Below the pieces are notes generated by a model. That model saw only the letters and a list, made by a program, of their open reading frames with translations. It had not been told where the DNA came from and did no database searches. Shown piece after piece: positions 35,115 through 44,574 of a stretch of 64,000 nucleotides of DNA. Source of the stretch: Reinekea marinisedimentorum (GTDB taxonomy: Bacteria > Pseudomonadota > Gammaproteobacteria > Pseudomonadales > Natronospirillaceae). The stretch is from NCBI RefSeq assembly GCF_004341165.1, contig NZ_SLZR01000001.1, positions 62,001 through 126,000 on the forward strand, given 5' to 3'. Position numbers and translations under genes: made by a program. The stretch's first letter is position 1, and the number at the start of each line of letters is the position of its first letter.

Positions 35115-36731
35115 CTAGGGCCACAAAAACACCACGGCAGCCACGGCAAGGACCAGCCACTGACCGGTTTCCAGGCTAGCGGCGGCCAGCGGTGATGCCA
35201 ATGCCACCACCGCCAGGACCAGTGCCAGGCCACGGCGGCGCTGACGCTTAGCAGACAGGGCATGCTGCTCATTCAAACGCCGCAGCTCCAGCTGAATGGA
35301 TTTATCGGCAACCGAGCCGGCTCGCATCTGTGTCAGTGCATCGTGTACTAAGTCGGGCATTTGCGGCGCTTTCGCCAGCCAGGTTGGGCCGTGTGCCTTG
35401 AGCGAATCGAGAAAACGCTTGGGGCCAACCTGAACCTTAACCCAGTTCTCCAGAAACGGCTTGGCGGTTTTCCACAGATCCAGCTCTGGATACAGCTGCC
35501 GGCCCAGACCTTCAATATTCAGCAGGGTTTTCTGCAGCAGGACCAGCTGCGGCTGTACCGTCATATCAAACCGGCGTGCGGTCTGAAACAGGCGGATCAG
35601 CAACATGCCAAAGGATATCTCTGAGATCGGCTTTTCAAAGATAGGTTCGCAGACACTGCGAATGGCGGCTTCAAATTCGTTAATCCGGGTTTCAGGTGGC
35701 ACCCAGCCGGATTCCACATGCAGCTCGGCCACACGGTAATAGTCGCGGTTAAAGAACGCCAATAGGTTTTGCGCCAGATAGCTCTGATCTTCCGGCGACA
35801 GCGAGCCGACAATCCCGCAATCGATGCCAATATAAGTCGGTGACGCCGGGTTGGAGACATCAACAAAGACATTGCCCGGGTGCATATCGGCATGAAAGAA
35901 CGAATCTTTGAACACCTGCGAAAAGAAGATTTCCACCCCACGCTCGCCGAGCACCTTAAAATCAATGCCGGCGGCGTTCAGAGCATCCAGATCAGAAACC
36001 GGCGTGCCGTAGATTCGCTCCAGCACCAGCACACTTTTGCGGGTGAACTCCCAGTAAACGACCGGAACATACAGCTTACCCTCGGCAATGGTATTACGCC
36101 GCAGCGTCGCGGCATTAGCGCCTTCGCGCAGCAGATCGAGCTCATCGAAGATGGTTTTTTCGTAATCCTCAACCACTTCCACCGGCCGAACGCGGCGGCC
36201 ATCCGGGAACTTATTCAGCAGCCGGGCCATCAGCTTCATCAGCGCAATATCTTTGGCGATGGTTTTCTCGATCCCCGGGCGAATGACCTTAACGACAACC
36301 TCTTCGCCCGTATGCAGGCGGGCGGCGTGCACCTGAGCAATGGATGCCGATGCCAGCGGCGTCATGTCAAATTCTGCGAACAGCTCTGCAATTGGCTTGG
36401 CCAGTTGTGACTCAATAATCTGCCGGGCGGTTTCACTGGCAAAGGGTGCCACTCTATCTTGCAGAAACGCCAGCTCTTCGGCCATTTCATCGGGCAACAG
36501 ATCGCGCCGGGTGGATAGAATCTGGCCAAACTTAATAAACACCGGGCCCAGGTGCTCCAGCGCCAGGCGCACGCGGCGGCCTTCGTTCTCTGTGACCTTA
36601 AACAACCAGCGGGTCGGCAGCACAGCCAGCAACAGCCGCGCATACCAGGGTAAGGCGGCACTGTTGATCAGGGTATCCAGACGGTAACGGCCAAGTACCC
36701 AGAAAATTTTAACCGAGCGCGTCAGGCTCAT
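35115..36731 (-). CDS. ubiB: UbiB, atypical kinase of ubiquinone biosynthesis
   Basis: A 538-residue UbiB/ADCK-type protein needed for ubiquinone synthesis, probably by helping extract lipid intermediates. The KxGQ motif ([16 protein letters not shown], about 70-85), the Ala-rich loop [15 protein letters not shown], the [12 protein letters not shown] lysine and the metal-binding DCG segment are in order. Two C-terminal membrane helices follow (about 499-538). It overlaps ubiJ by 4 bases. Confidence 0.94.
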   Translation of the reverse strand: MSLTRSVKIFWVLGRYRLDTLINSAALPWYARLLLAVLPTRWLFKVTENEGRRVRLALEHLGPVFIKFGQILSTRRDLLPDEMAEELAFLQDRVAPFASETARQIIESQLAKPIAELFAEFDMTPLASASIAQVHAARLHTGEEVVVKVIRPGIEKTIAKDIALMKLMARLLNKFPDGRRVRPVEVVEDYEKTIFDELDLLREGANAATLRRNTIAEGKLYVPVVYWEFTRKSVLVLERIYGTPVSDLDALNAAGIDFKVLGERGVEIFFSQVFKDSFFHADMHPGNVFVDVSNPASPTYIGIDCGIVGSLSPEDQSYLAQNLLAFFNRDYYRVAELHVESGWVPPETRINEFEAAIRSVCEPIFEKPISEISFGMLLIRLFQTARRFDMTVQPQLVLLQKTLLNIEGLGRQLYPELDLWKTAKPFLENWVKVQVGPKRFLDSLKAHGPTWLAKAPQMPDLVHDALTQMRAGSVADKSIQLELRRLNEQHALSAKRQRRRGLALVLAVVALASPLAAASLETGQWLVLAVAAVVFLWP

Positions 36732-37339
36732 TGACGCCCTCCGGACGGCTTATGCGACTGCACCTTGCCAAAGACAAACTCCAGATCGGACTTTGCCTTG
36801 TCTGCGAGCCGGCCGGAGAGTGTTTTTACAAACTCTGGCGAACCAAAGGCAATGCCTTCATCTTTCATGTACTTGCGGGTTCGCTCCAGCGAGTCGATCT
36901 GGTTTTTTGCGACGCCGAACATAAAGCGGGCACCATCGGCGACAACGTGCGCCGGCAAATCACCGATCTTATCGCCCAACGCCATTTCCCAGTCGACATC
37001 CAAATGCGCCAGCACATCCTGAATACCAAAGAAGGTGCGGGTATCGCCTTCAATGTTGATCGGGTGCTCGATCATCGCCTCGGTGCGGTCTTCGGCCCGC
37101 AACACGGCGAACAGGTCTTTGGCCTTGCCAGACACCCGGGCGCTGTATGGCGCTACTGCGCCGGGTTCAACCATAACAAAGCCATCACTCTCAATGACCA
37201 GGCTAACCGACAACGACGGTTCGTTCACCGCCAACACCAATACGCACTCCCCCAATGACGCCAGCTTCTGCTGCGCCGGTGCATCGTATTTTAAAGCGCG
37301 GTTGACCAGCATCTGCACGGGTAATAGAACTTCATTCAT
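36728..37339 (-). CDS. ubiJ: UbiJ, SCP2-domain ubiquinone biosynthesis protein
   Basis: A 203-residue protein with an SCP2 sterol-binding-like domain (about 25-120) and a helical C-terminus. UbiJ binds hydrophobic ubiquinone intermediates and is part of the soluble Ubi complex. It overlaps ubiE and ubiB by 4 bases each, the conserved ubiE-ubiJ-ubiB order. Confidence 0.9.
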   Translation of the reverse strand: MNEVLLPVQMLVNRALKYDAPAQQKLASLGECVLVLAVNEPSLSVSLVIESDGFVMVEPGAVAPYSARVSGKAKDLFAVLRAEDRTEAMIEHPINIEGDTRTFFGIQDVLAHLDVDWEMALGDKIGDLPAHVVADGARFMFGVAKNQIDSLERTRKYMKDEGIAFGSPEFVKTLSGRLADKAKSDLEFVFGKVQSHKPSGGRQ

Positions 37340-38106
37340 GCCTTGGTACCCCGGTGCAACGCGACAATGCCCCCTGTGAGGTTATGGTAGGTGGTTTGCC
37401 TGAAACCGGCGGTCTGCATCATGCCTTTCAGTGTTTCCTGGTCCGGATGTTTACGGATCGACTCTGCCAGATAGCGGTAGCTTTCGGAATCATTGGTCAC
37501 TAGCTTGCCCATGACCGGCAGGGCCGTGAACGAGTACAGATCATAGGCTTTGGAAAGAAATTCAAACTTGGGCTTGGAAAACTCCAGCACCAGCAACCGG
37601 CCACCCGGCTTCAGCACCCGGTAGAACTCGGCCAATGCCTGTTCTTTGTGGGTTACATTGCGCAAACCAAAGGCCATGGTAATGACATCAAATTCGTTAT
37701 CGGCAAAGGGCAGATGTTCGGCGTTGGCCTGCACGACCTCAAGATTGCCGGATACACCACGGTCGGCGAGCTTATCGCGCCCCACCTTCAGCATTGAGTC
37801 GTTGATATCGGCCAGCACCACGCGGCCCTGATCACCCACGCGTTTCGAAAACGCATAGGTTAAGTCACCCGAGCCACCGGCAATATCCAGCACACTGTGA
37901 CCACGGCGCACGCCGGAAAGCTCAACAGTATATTTCTTCCAAACCCGGTGTACGCCGAAGGACATAAGGTCGTTCATCAGGTCGTACTTGGCCGCTACAG
38001 AATGAAATACCTCTGCAACCAGCTTTTCTTTTTCGGATTCTTTAACTGTCTTATAACCAAAGTGCGTGGTGGTTTCAGGCGTGCCGGAATTACTTGATGT
38101 GGTCAT
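37336..38106 (-). CDS. ubiE: Ubiquinone/menaquinone C-methyltransferase UbiE
   Basis: A 256-residue SAM-dependent methyltransferase that C-methylates demethylmenaquinol and the ubiquinone precursor. SAM motif [14 protein letters not shown] (about 68-81), [10 protein letters not shown], and [17 protein letters not shown] are family signatures. I used the ATG at 38106; a TTG four codons upstream (38118) is possible. It is first of the ubiEJB operon. Confidence 0.93.
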   Translation of the reverse strand: MTTSSNSGTPETTTHFGYKTVKESEKEKLVAEVFHSVAAKYDLMNDLMSFGVHRVWKKYTVELSGVRRGHSVLDIAGGSGDLTYAFSKRVGDQGRVVLADINDSMLKVGRDKLADRGVSGNLEVVQANAEHLPFADNEFDVITMAFGLRNVTHKEQALAEFYRVLKPGGRLLVLEFSKPKFEFLSKAYDLYSFTALPVMGKLVTNDSESYRYLAESIRKHPDQETLKGMMQTAGFRQTTYHNLTGGIVALHRGTKA

Positions 38107-38197
38107 TGGTGTACTCAAACGTTAATTCGCTGCGCATTGTAGCCTTTTTGGTAAACCTTTGCGCTTTTTCGTACAGCTGGTTAGTCTTGCGGCCTGA

Positions 38198-39220
<1,023 letters not shown>

Positions 39221-39351
39221 AGGCAGGCCGGCAACTGTGGATTTTTTGCGATCCATTACTCGCTCATTTGTATTATTTTTTGTCGAAAATATAGACACAC
39301 CCCACTGAGCGAGTAAACTGACCCCCTCAATCCCTGACGAATATATGAGAA

Positions 39352-39678
39352 ATGAGCGAAAACATTCTTAACGTAACTGACGATGGCTTTGAAAGCGATG
39401 TATTACGCAGTGAACACCCTGTACTGGTCGACTACTGGGCAGAATGGTGTGGCCCATGCAAAATGATCGCTCCGGTGCTGGAAGAAGTTGCCGATGAATA
39501 CGCTGGAAAGATGGTTGTTGCCAAACTGAACATTGATGACAATCCAAACACTCCGCCAAAATATGGTATTCGTGGCATTCCAACGTTGATGATTTTTAAG
39601 AATGGTGAAGTTGCTGCCACTAAAGTGGGTGCTTTATCTAAATCTCAGCTGTTAGATTTTATTCAAAGCAATATCTAA
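39352..39678 (+). CDS. trxA: Thioredoxin
   Basis: A 108-residue thioredoxin 1. The redox motif is WCGPCK with C33 and C36; the cis-proline is in [11 protein letters not shown]. It reduces cytoplasmic disulfides and serves as donor to ribonucleotide reductase and peroxiredoxins. It precedes rho, as in E. coli. A weak terminator-like hairpin (39691-39716) follows. Confidence 0.95.
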   Translation: MSENILNVTDDGFESDVLRSEHPVLVDYWAEWCGPCKMIAPVLEEVADEYAGKMVVAKLNIDDNPNTPPKYGIRGIPTLMIFKNGEVAATKVGALSKSQLLDFIQSNI

Positions 39679-39690
39679 CTGAGTTGAATG

Positions 39691-39716
39691 GGCGGCTCCT
39701 TTGAGGCGCCTTAAAT
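39691..39716 (+). terminator. Weak terminator-like hairpin after trxA
   Basis: GGCG-x-CTC pairs with GAG-x-CGCC around a 4-base loop, followed by an AT-rich tail without a clean T-run. The remaining 117 bases form the rho leader; a leader of this kind is where Rho autoregulates in E. coli, but no specific rut pattern could be assigned. Confidence 0.4.
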
Positions 39717-39833
39717 AAATTCTGGACAGCCCTACTCTGTAAGCCTATATTGTTTGCTCAGCGAACAATAATTCAAAACCTCAACTAAACCTATCGAGCT
39801 TCTTCGCTCCTGCCACTTCAAGCCAAAACATCT

Positions 39834-41090
39834 ATGAATCTTAGCGACTTAAAAACCAAAGCAGTTCCCGAGCTGTTAGACATTGCAAAAAGCATGGGTC
39901 TGGACAACATCAACAGAACCCGTAAACAAGACCTCATCTTCACTATTCTGAAGCGTCACGCCAAAAGCGGTGAAGACATTTACGGTGATGGTGTTCTGGA
40001 AATTCTGCAGGATGGCTTCGGCTTCTTGCGTTCTGCCGCCGCTTCTTACCTGGCTGGCCCGGATGACATCTATGTATCACCCAGTCAGATCCGACGCTTT
40101 AACCTGCGTACCGGCGACACCATTGCCGGCAAGATCCGTCCACCGAAGGATGGCGAGCGCTACTTTGCATTGCTCAAGGTTGACACCATCAACTACGCGC
40201 CGTTGGAAGAAGCTAAAAACAAGATTCTGTTTGAAAACCTGACACCCCTGTTCCCGGATGAGCGCTTAACGCTCGAAGCCGGTAACGGTTCTACCGAAGA
40301 CATGGCCGGCCGAATTCTGGACCTGGCATCTCCGGTCGGTAAAGGTCAGCGTGGTCTAATTGTTTCACCGCCGAAAGCCGGTAAAACCATTATGCTACAG
40401 AATGTTGCGGCAGCGATTACCCGCGACGCACCCGATGCCGATCTGATCGTGCTGCTGATCGACGAACGCCCGGAAGAAGTAACTGAAATGCAGCGCTCGG
40501 TGCGCGGCGAAGTTATCGCGTCAACCTTCGATGAGCCACCAGCCCGTCACGTTCAGGTTGCAGAAATGGTTATCGAAAAGGCCAAGCGCCTGGTTGAACA
40601 CAAGCGTGATGTCATTATTCTGCTCGACTCCATTACCCGTCTGGCCCGTGCCTATAACACCATTGTACCGAGCTCCGGCAAAGTACTGACCGGTGGTGTC
40701 GATGCCAACGCTCTGGAACGTCCGAAACGCTTCTTTGGTGCTGCCCGAAACATTGAAGAAGGCGGCTCACTGACCATCATCGCGACCGCGCTGATCGACA
40801 CCGGCTCGAAGATGGACGAAGTAATCTACGAAGAGTTTAAAGGCACCGGTAACATGGAAGTGCATCTGGATCGCAAGATTGCAGAGAAACGTATCTTCCC
40901 GGCCATTAACATTCGCCGCTCCGGTACCCGTCGTGAAGACAAGCTAACCACCGCACCAGAATTGCAGCGTATGTGGATTCTGCGCAAACTGCTGGCTGAA
41001 ATGGAAGACGTCGCGGCTATTGAGTTCCTGATGGGCAAACTCAAGCAAACCAAAACCAACGACGAATTCTTCAAGAGCATGAAGGGATAA
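39834..41090 (+). CDS. rho: Transcription termination factor Rho
   Basis: A 418-residue Rho. The N-terminal RNA-binding OSB domain has GFGFLRS (about 61-67) and [16 protein letters not shown]; the helicase domain has Walker [10 protein letters not shown] (about 179-187) and Walker [18 protein letters not shown]. The arginine-finger and Q-loop regions are intact, and the length equals that of E. coli Rho. The stop codon is the first base pair of a hairpin array. Confidence 0.97.
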   Translation: MNLSDLKTKAVPELLDIAKSMGLDNINRTRKQDLIFTILKRHAKSGEDIYGDGVLEILQDGFGFLRSAAASYLAGPDDIYVSPSQIRRFNLRTGDTIAGKIRPPKDGERYFALLKVDTINYAPLEEAKNKILFENLTPLFPDERLTLEAGNGSTEDMAGRILDLASPVGKGQRGLIVSPPKAGKTIMLQNVAAAITRDAPDADLIVLLIDERPEEVTEMQRSVRGEVIASTFDEPPARHVQVAEMVIEKAKRLVEHKRDVIILLDSITRLARAYNTIVPSSGKVLTGGVDANALERPKRFFGAARNIEEGGSLTIIATALIDTGSKMDEVIYEEFKGTGNMEVHLDRKIAEKRIFPAINIRRSGTRREDKLTTAPELQRMWILRKLLAEMEDVAAIEFLMGKLKQTKTNDEFFKSMKG

Positions 41091-41171
41091 ATTTGCGGTT
41101 TGAGCTTCGCTCAAAAACTGAATGGCTAATGCCATTCAGTTAGCAAATTTATGGCTGAGCCTCTGGCTCAG
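41089..41171. repeat. Three-way-junction hairpin plus hairpin after rho
   Basis: AAATTTGC (41089-41096) pairs with GCAAATTT (41143-41150) and encloses two hairpins: TTTGAGC / GCTCAAA (41099-41115, 3-base loop) and ACTGAATGGC / GCCATTCAGT (41117-41140, 4-base loop). A fourth hairpin, CTGAGCC / GGCTCAG, lies at 41155-41171. The structure begins inside the rho stop codon and has no T-run. Confidence 0.75.
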
Positions 41172-41220
41172 ACCGGGCAAGAACGCCACCGGCTTTAGCT
41201 TAATCACAACATATTCATAG

Positions 41221-41401
41221 TTTTACGATGTCAGCTGTGCTGACAGCCGGGCAGGATTTCCCTCATTTTTACGCTCAATGGCTAATGCCATTCAATAAGG
41301 GAAATTACGGACAGCCTTCCGGGCTGGACCGGGCCGGTATTCCACTGGCCTTTCGTTTAAACGCAGTATTTCTATCGTTTTACGATGTCAGCTGTGCTGA
41401 C
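41221..41401. repeat. Repeat pair and nested hairpins
   Basis: A 24-base sequence with the GTCAGC / GCTGAC palindrome occurs twice, at 41221-41244 and 41378-41401. Between them, TTTCCCT (41257-41263) and AGGGAAA (41298-41304) enclose ATGGC-TAAT-GCCAT, the same core as in the three-way junction at 41117-41140. A CAGCC / GGCTG hairpin (about 41311-41326) follows. Confidence 0.7.
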
Positions 41402-41431
41402 CTCCAGGCAGAATTAACGCTTCACATCAGT

Positions 41432-41690
41432 TCGTTGTCGGGCTAAAGCCCGACAGGTAAGCCCCGAATGATGAATGGAGCCATGCCGTGTTGGCCTGAA
41501 GACCAACCTACAACAGCGGTTCATTTGTAGGTCGGGCTTCAGCCCGACAAGTAAGCCTCAAATGATGAACAGTGGCATGCAGCGTTGGCCTGAAGACCAA
41601 CCTACAACAGTGGCTCATCTGTAGGTCGGGCTTCAGCCCGACAAAGTCAGCCTAAGATATAAAAGCAACCCTGTTGGCCTATAGACCAAC
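41432..41690. repeat. 94-bp tandem repeat of paired inverted hairpins
   Basis: A 23-base motif containing GTCGGGCTTCAGCCCGAC occurs at 41526-41548 and 41620-41642. Its inverted, variant copy occurs at 41490-41512 and 41584-41606; both sets have period 94. A related partial copy lies at each end (41437-41454 and 41673-41690). Spacers also match. Such GTCGGG...CCCGAC hairpins are dispersed in many gammaproteobacteria. No gene was found in 41091-41851. Confidence 0.85.
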
Positions 41691-41851
41691 GCGCCTTATG
41701 TTCCAATATGGACAGAGGTCCGTCCTCCCAACCTAACCAAATACCGTTCAAAAACAACAGGCAGCCAGCCTGATCTTGTTCTATATTTCCTTTACGAGAT
41801 AAAGACACACTCAGCTCTTCAAATGAATTCTGACTCAAACGGATACTCTGC

Positions 41852-42463
41852 ATGAAAACCCTCCGAATAGTTGTTTCGGCCACACTCACCGCTGCCCTGT
41901 TGAGCAGTTGCTCATCCCCATTTATTTACGAGGAAAACCTGCAGGTTGAAGAAACCGCTTCCGGCTACCTTTGCGATATTGCTGAGTCCATCAGCACTGA
42001 GCACAACGGTAAAGAATACAAGATGGTCAATCAGGTGAACCGTTTGGTTGAAACCAAACGCGAATGCCAGCTGGAGAATCTCGCCGGCGATATCAACACC
42101 CGCAGCGTTTATGTGCACGAACAGAATGACCAGTGGCAATACGACAGCCAGCTGACCTTTGTTAAGGGTGCGGAAGGGTTTCCGTTTTTAAAGGAGTGGG
42201 TATTGCTGAAGCAGAATAAGAAAGACCACGTCGACCTGGTCTTCATCAACTCTCTGGAAGCATTGCCATACGCCTTTGACCGGGTAACCGAGATGAAGTC
42301 GGCCGGCACCAGCTACTGGCTTAAAAGCAGGGTAAATACCCTGAAGGGTGAGGAATCCCGCATGCAGAGCTTCAAGGGTGGCTATCGCTACACCGAAGAG
42401 AATACTCAGGGAATTCTTTTGGAACAATGCAGCCAAAATGGCCTGCAGTGGTTTGATTGTTAA
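41852..42463 (+). CDS. Putative lipoprotein, 203 aa
   Basis: The signal peptide ends in a lipobox, LLSSC, with the lipidated cysteine at about residue 20, followed by SS, which suggests outer-membrane sorting. The rest is a soluble beta-rich domain with several Cys (about 41, 72, 197, 203) that could form disulfides in the periplasm. I do not recognise the family. It stands alone after the hairpin array; a nested hairpin follows its stop. Confidence 0.7.
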   Translation: MKTLRIVVSATLTAALLSSCSSPFIYEENLQVEETASGYLCDIAESISTEHNGKEYKMVNQVNRLVETKRECQLENLAGDINTRSVYVHEQNDQWQYDSQLTFVKGAEGFPFLKEWVLLKQNKKDHVDLVFINSLEALPYAFDRVTEMKSAGTSYWLKSRVNTLKGEESRMQSFKGGYRYTEENTQGILLEQCSQNGLQWFDC

Positions 42464-42488
42464 TTAGCAACCTGATGGATCAGGTTAC

Positions 42489-42520
42489 CCGGTGGGCTAA
42501 GTCACCTTAGCCTTTACCGG
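42489..42520. other. Nested hairpin after the lipoprotein gene
   Basis: CCGGT / ACCGG encloses GGCTAAG / CTTAGCC with a 4-base loop. A smaller hairpin, AACCTG / CAGGTT, lies at 42469-42486. Without a clear T-run on the plus strand this is only a possible terminator. Confidence 0.5.
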
Positions 42521-42559
42521 ATGCGTAAGCACTAAATACTAAATACATAGTCTCAGTCA

Positions 42560-42679
42560 TTAGCTTTTTCCTCCATTGCATACACAGTCACCGTAGTAGT
42601 CGTTTGAGTAATTGCACTCGCCTGAACTTTGTCGCGGCTTCTGTACTGTTTTCTTCTGTGGGTTCGTTTGCTTAGTCAT
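42560..42679 (-). CDS. Candidate Cys-containing micropeptide, 39 aa
   Basis: A 39-residue frame on the minus strand with a very good ribosome site (AAGGGGA, about 6 bases before ATG). The first half is basic and Gln/Lys/Pro-rich; the second half has CNYSNDYYGDCVCNGG, with three Cys and two Tyr. Its stop overlaps another ATG (TAATGA) that opens a 17-codon frame ending at 42507. It lies 90 bases downstream of oxyR on the same strand, so it could be transcribed from it. No family is recognised. The rest of the 42464-42769 gap holds nothing else clear. Confidence 0.45.
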   Translation of the reverse strand: MTKQTNPQKKTVQKPRQSSGECNYSNDYYGDCVCNGGKS

Positions 42680-42769
42680 TGCCTGTCCCCTTACCTGTGA
42701 TGCCAGTATCGGAGACCAGGCGTTGAAAGGCTATCAACTAATCCAGAAGTCAATGTTCGGAAAAACAGA

Positions 42770-43675
42770 TCAGGTTTGAGAGTTAAGCGCTAACTGACCG
42801 ATGAATAGTTTTTTCAGCAGCTCAATGCTGGCCAGACCGGCATAGTTAGGCCGAACGATAAAGGCCAGCCGGCGGTGCGGACCGGGTTCATCCAGTTTCA
42901 ATGCGCTGAGTTCGGGGTTTTGCGGCAACAGGAAGGGCAGCGCCATCTCCGGCACCAGTGTAGTCCCCATGCGCCCGGCCACCATCTGCACCAATGTATA
43001 AAGGCTGGTACCGGCAAGCCCTTTTTCATTTTGTGGTCTCGGCATCTGACACACCGATAAGGCATGATCGGTCAGGCAGTGGCCTTCTTTTAACAGCAGC
43101 AACTTACTTTGCTGCAGCTGCTCACGGGTGATCACGCCGACATTTTCCGGCTGCAGATCGCGGTGGCTCAACGCGTAAAAATCTTCCTTCCAGAACTCAA
43201 AACACAGCAGCCCGTCGGTGTCGTAAGGCAGTGCCAGGACGGCGGTATCGAGCTCGCCACGCTTTACCTTATCTACAAGAACGGATGATTGCTCTTCTGC
43301 TATGGTCAACTCTAAATCCGGATAAGCATTGCGCAATGCCGGTAGAACCTGCGGCAATAAATAGGGACCAATCGTTGGGATGGCACCCAGGCTCATCGGC
43401 TGGCTCAGTGGTTTGGAATGGCTTTTAGCCAGCTGCTCGATGTCATCAATCTGTGTCATCACCTGCTGGGCACGTTCCAGTATCTGTTCACCCAGCGTGG
43501 TCACCAGTACCTTTTTATTGTCGCGCTCAAAAATCTGTACATCCAGTTGAGATTCCAGCTCTGAAATCGCAGAACTAAGCGCCGACTGAGAGACATTACA
43601 TAATTGTGAAGCTTTTCTGAAATGCCGGGTTTGTGATACGGCTAACGCATAGTGAAGCTGTTTTAGAGAGATCAT
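42770..43675 (-). CDS. oxyR: OxyR, hydrogen peroxide-sensing LysR-type regulator
   Basis: A 301-residue LysR-type regulator. The N-terminal winged HTH (1-60) has QLHYALAVSQTRHFRKAS. The redox cysteines of OxyR are present as C200 and C209 in GHCLTDHALSVC, with the same 9-residue spacing as in E. coli OxyR. Oxidised OxyR activates peroxide-defence genes. It is divergent from ahpC, the usual arrangement, and very likely controls ahpC and ahpF. Confidence 0.93.
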   Translation of the reverse strand: MISLKQLHYALAVSQTRHFRKASQLCNVSQSALSSAISELESQLDVQIFERDNKKVLVTTLGEQILERAQQVMTQIDDIEQLAKSHSKPLSQPMSLGAIPTIGPYLLPQVLPALRNAYPDLELTIAEEQSSVLVDKVKRGELDTAVLALPYDTDGLLCFEFWKEDFYALSHRDLQPENVGVITREQLQQSKLLLLKEGHCLTDHALSVCQMPRPQNEKGLAGTSLYTLVQMVAGRMGTTLVPEMALPFLLPQNPELSALKLDEPGPHRRLAFIVRPNYAGLASIELLKKLFIGQLALNSQT

Positions 43676-43843
43676 TAAGGGCTTTCCGAACCAACAGAGA
43701 AGCCGTATTTATACATTCGGAAAAACCGAACATCAACTTCAAATAAATCTGATTTTAGGAATACCTGTTTAACCCTATTATGAGTCCATCGCTGAACGAC
43801 ACGAATTCAGCAAATAACTGACTAACCTAAACGGAGCTACAAG
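43676..43843. promoter_or_regulatory. oxyR-ahpC divergent control region
   Basis: These 168 bases between divergent oxyR and ahpC should hold both promoters and the OxyR site. A TTCGG / CCGAA dyad with A5 loop lies at 43716-43730; TTCGGAAAAAC also occurs at 42756-42766 behind oxyR. TTAG...CTGT...CTAT spacing around 43755-43780 is loosely OxyR-like. The operator is not certain. Confidence 0.4.
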
Positions 43844-44407
43844 ATGTCTATTATCAATAAAGAAATCCCAGAATTTTCAGTAGAAGCTTTCCACAACGGT
43901 GAATTCAAAACCATCACCTCTGAAGATGTAAAAGGTAAGTGGTCTATCTTCCTATTCTACCCTGCGGATTTCACTTTCGTATGCCCAACAGAACTTGAAG
44001 ACATGGCAAAAATCCATGAAGAGCTGAAAGCTCTGGATGTTGAAGTTTACGGTGTATCTACTGACTCTCACTTCGTTCACGCTGCATGGCATGAGCACAG
44101 TGAAGCAATCAGCAAGGTTACTTACCCAATGCTGGGCGACACCACCGGTAAAATCACCCGCGGTTTCGACATCATGATTGAAGAAGCGGGTCAGGCACTG
44201 CGCGGTACTTTCCTGGCAAACCCGGATGGCATCGTAAAAGTTGCTGAAATCCACGACCTGGGTATCGGCCGCTCTGCAAAAGACATGCTGCGTAAAGTAA
44301 AAGCGGCTCAGTATGTACAGAACCACGACGGCGAAGTTTGCCCGGCAGCGTGGGAAGAAGGCGAAGCGACTCTGACTCCTAGCCTGGACCTGGTTGGCAA
44401 GATCTAA
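43844..44407 (+). CDS. ahpC: Alkyl hydroperoxide reductase, peroxiredoxin subunit
   Basis: A 187-residue 2-Cys peroxiredoxin. The peroxidatic Cys is C47 in FTFVCPTE and the resolving Cys is C166 in EVCPAAWE. It reduces H2O2 and organic hydroperoxides using AhpF. It is divergent from oxyR and followed by a strong terminator, so ahpF is expressed by read-through or its own promoter. Codons are strongly biased, consistent with high expression. Confidence 0.96.
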   Translation: MSIINKEIPEFSVEAFHNGEFKTITSEDVKGKWSIFLFYPADFTFVCPTELEDMAKIHEELKALDVEVYGVSTDSHFVHAAWHEHSEAISKVTYPMLGDTTGKITRGFDIMIEEAGQALRGTFLANPDGIVKVAEIHDLGIGRSAKDMLRKVKAAQYVQNHDGEVCPAAWEEGEATLTPSLDLVGKI

Positions 44408-44429
44408 GATCAGCCACAGCGTATCCTGA

Positions 44430-44453
44430 AGGGCGGCTCTGCCGCCCTTTTTT
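44430..44453 (+). terminator. Intrinsic terminator after ahpC
   Basis: An 8-bp stem (AGGGCGGC / GCCGCCCT) with a TCT loop and six T, 22 bases after the ahpC stop. It probably sets a high ahpC to ahpF ratio. Confidence 0.8.
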
Positions 44454-44574
44454 AACCTGCCGATCAAGCCGGTATCTAATCTTCGGGCAGCCCAGTACGG
44501 AAATTAGATACACGCTTAGTCAACACCTGTACCGAACAACAAGTTTCTCTATTTTAAGTTTTAAGGAAAGCACC

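Noticed and set aside
41228-41446. 72-codon frame in the hairpin array after rho
   Set aside because: It is formed from repeat hairpins, lacks a ribosome site and has no recognisable domain.
41432-41690. CRISPR array
   Set aside because: Repeats are 94 bases with matching spacers and internal hairpins, only two full units, and no cas genes in the window.
41647-41889. 80-codon minus-strand frame overlapping the lipoprotein start
   Set aside because: It begins inside the lipoprotein gene on the opposite strand and runs into repeat sequence; no support for translation.
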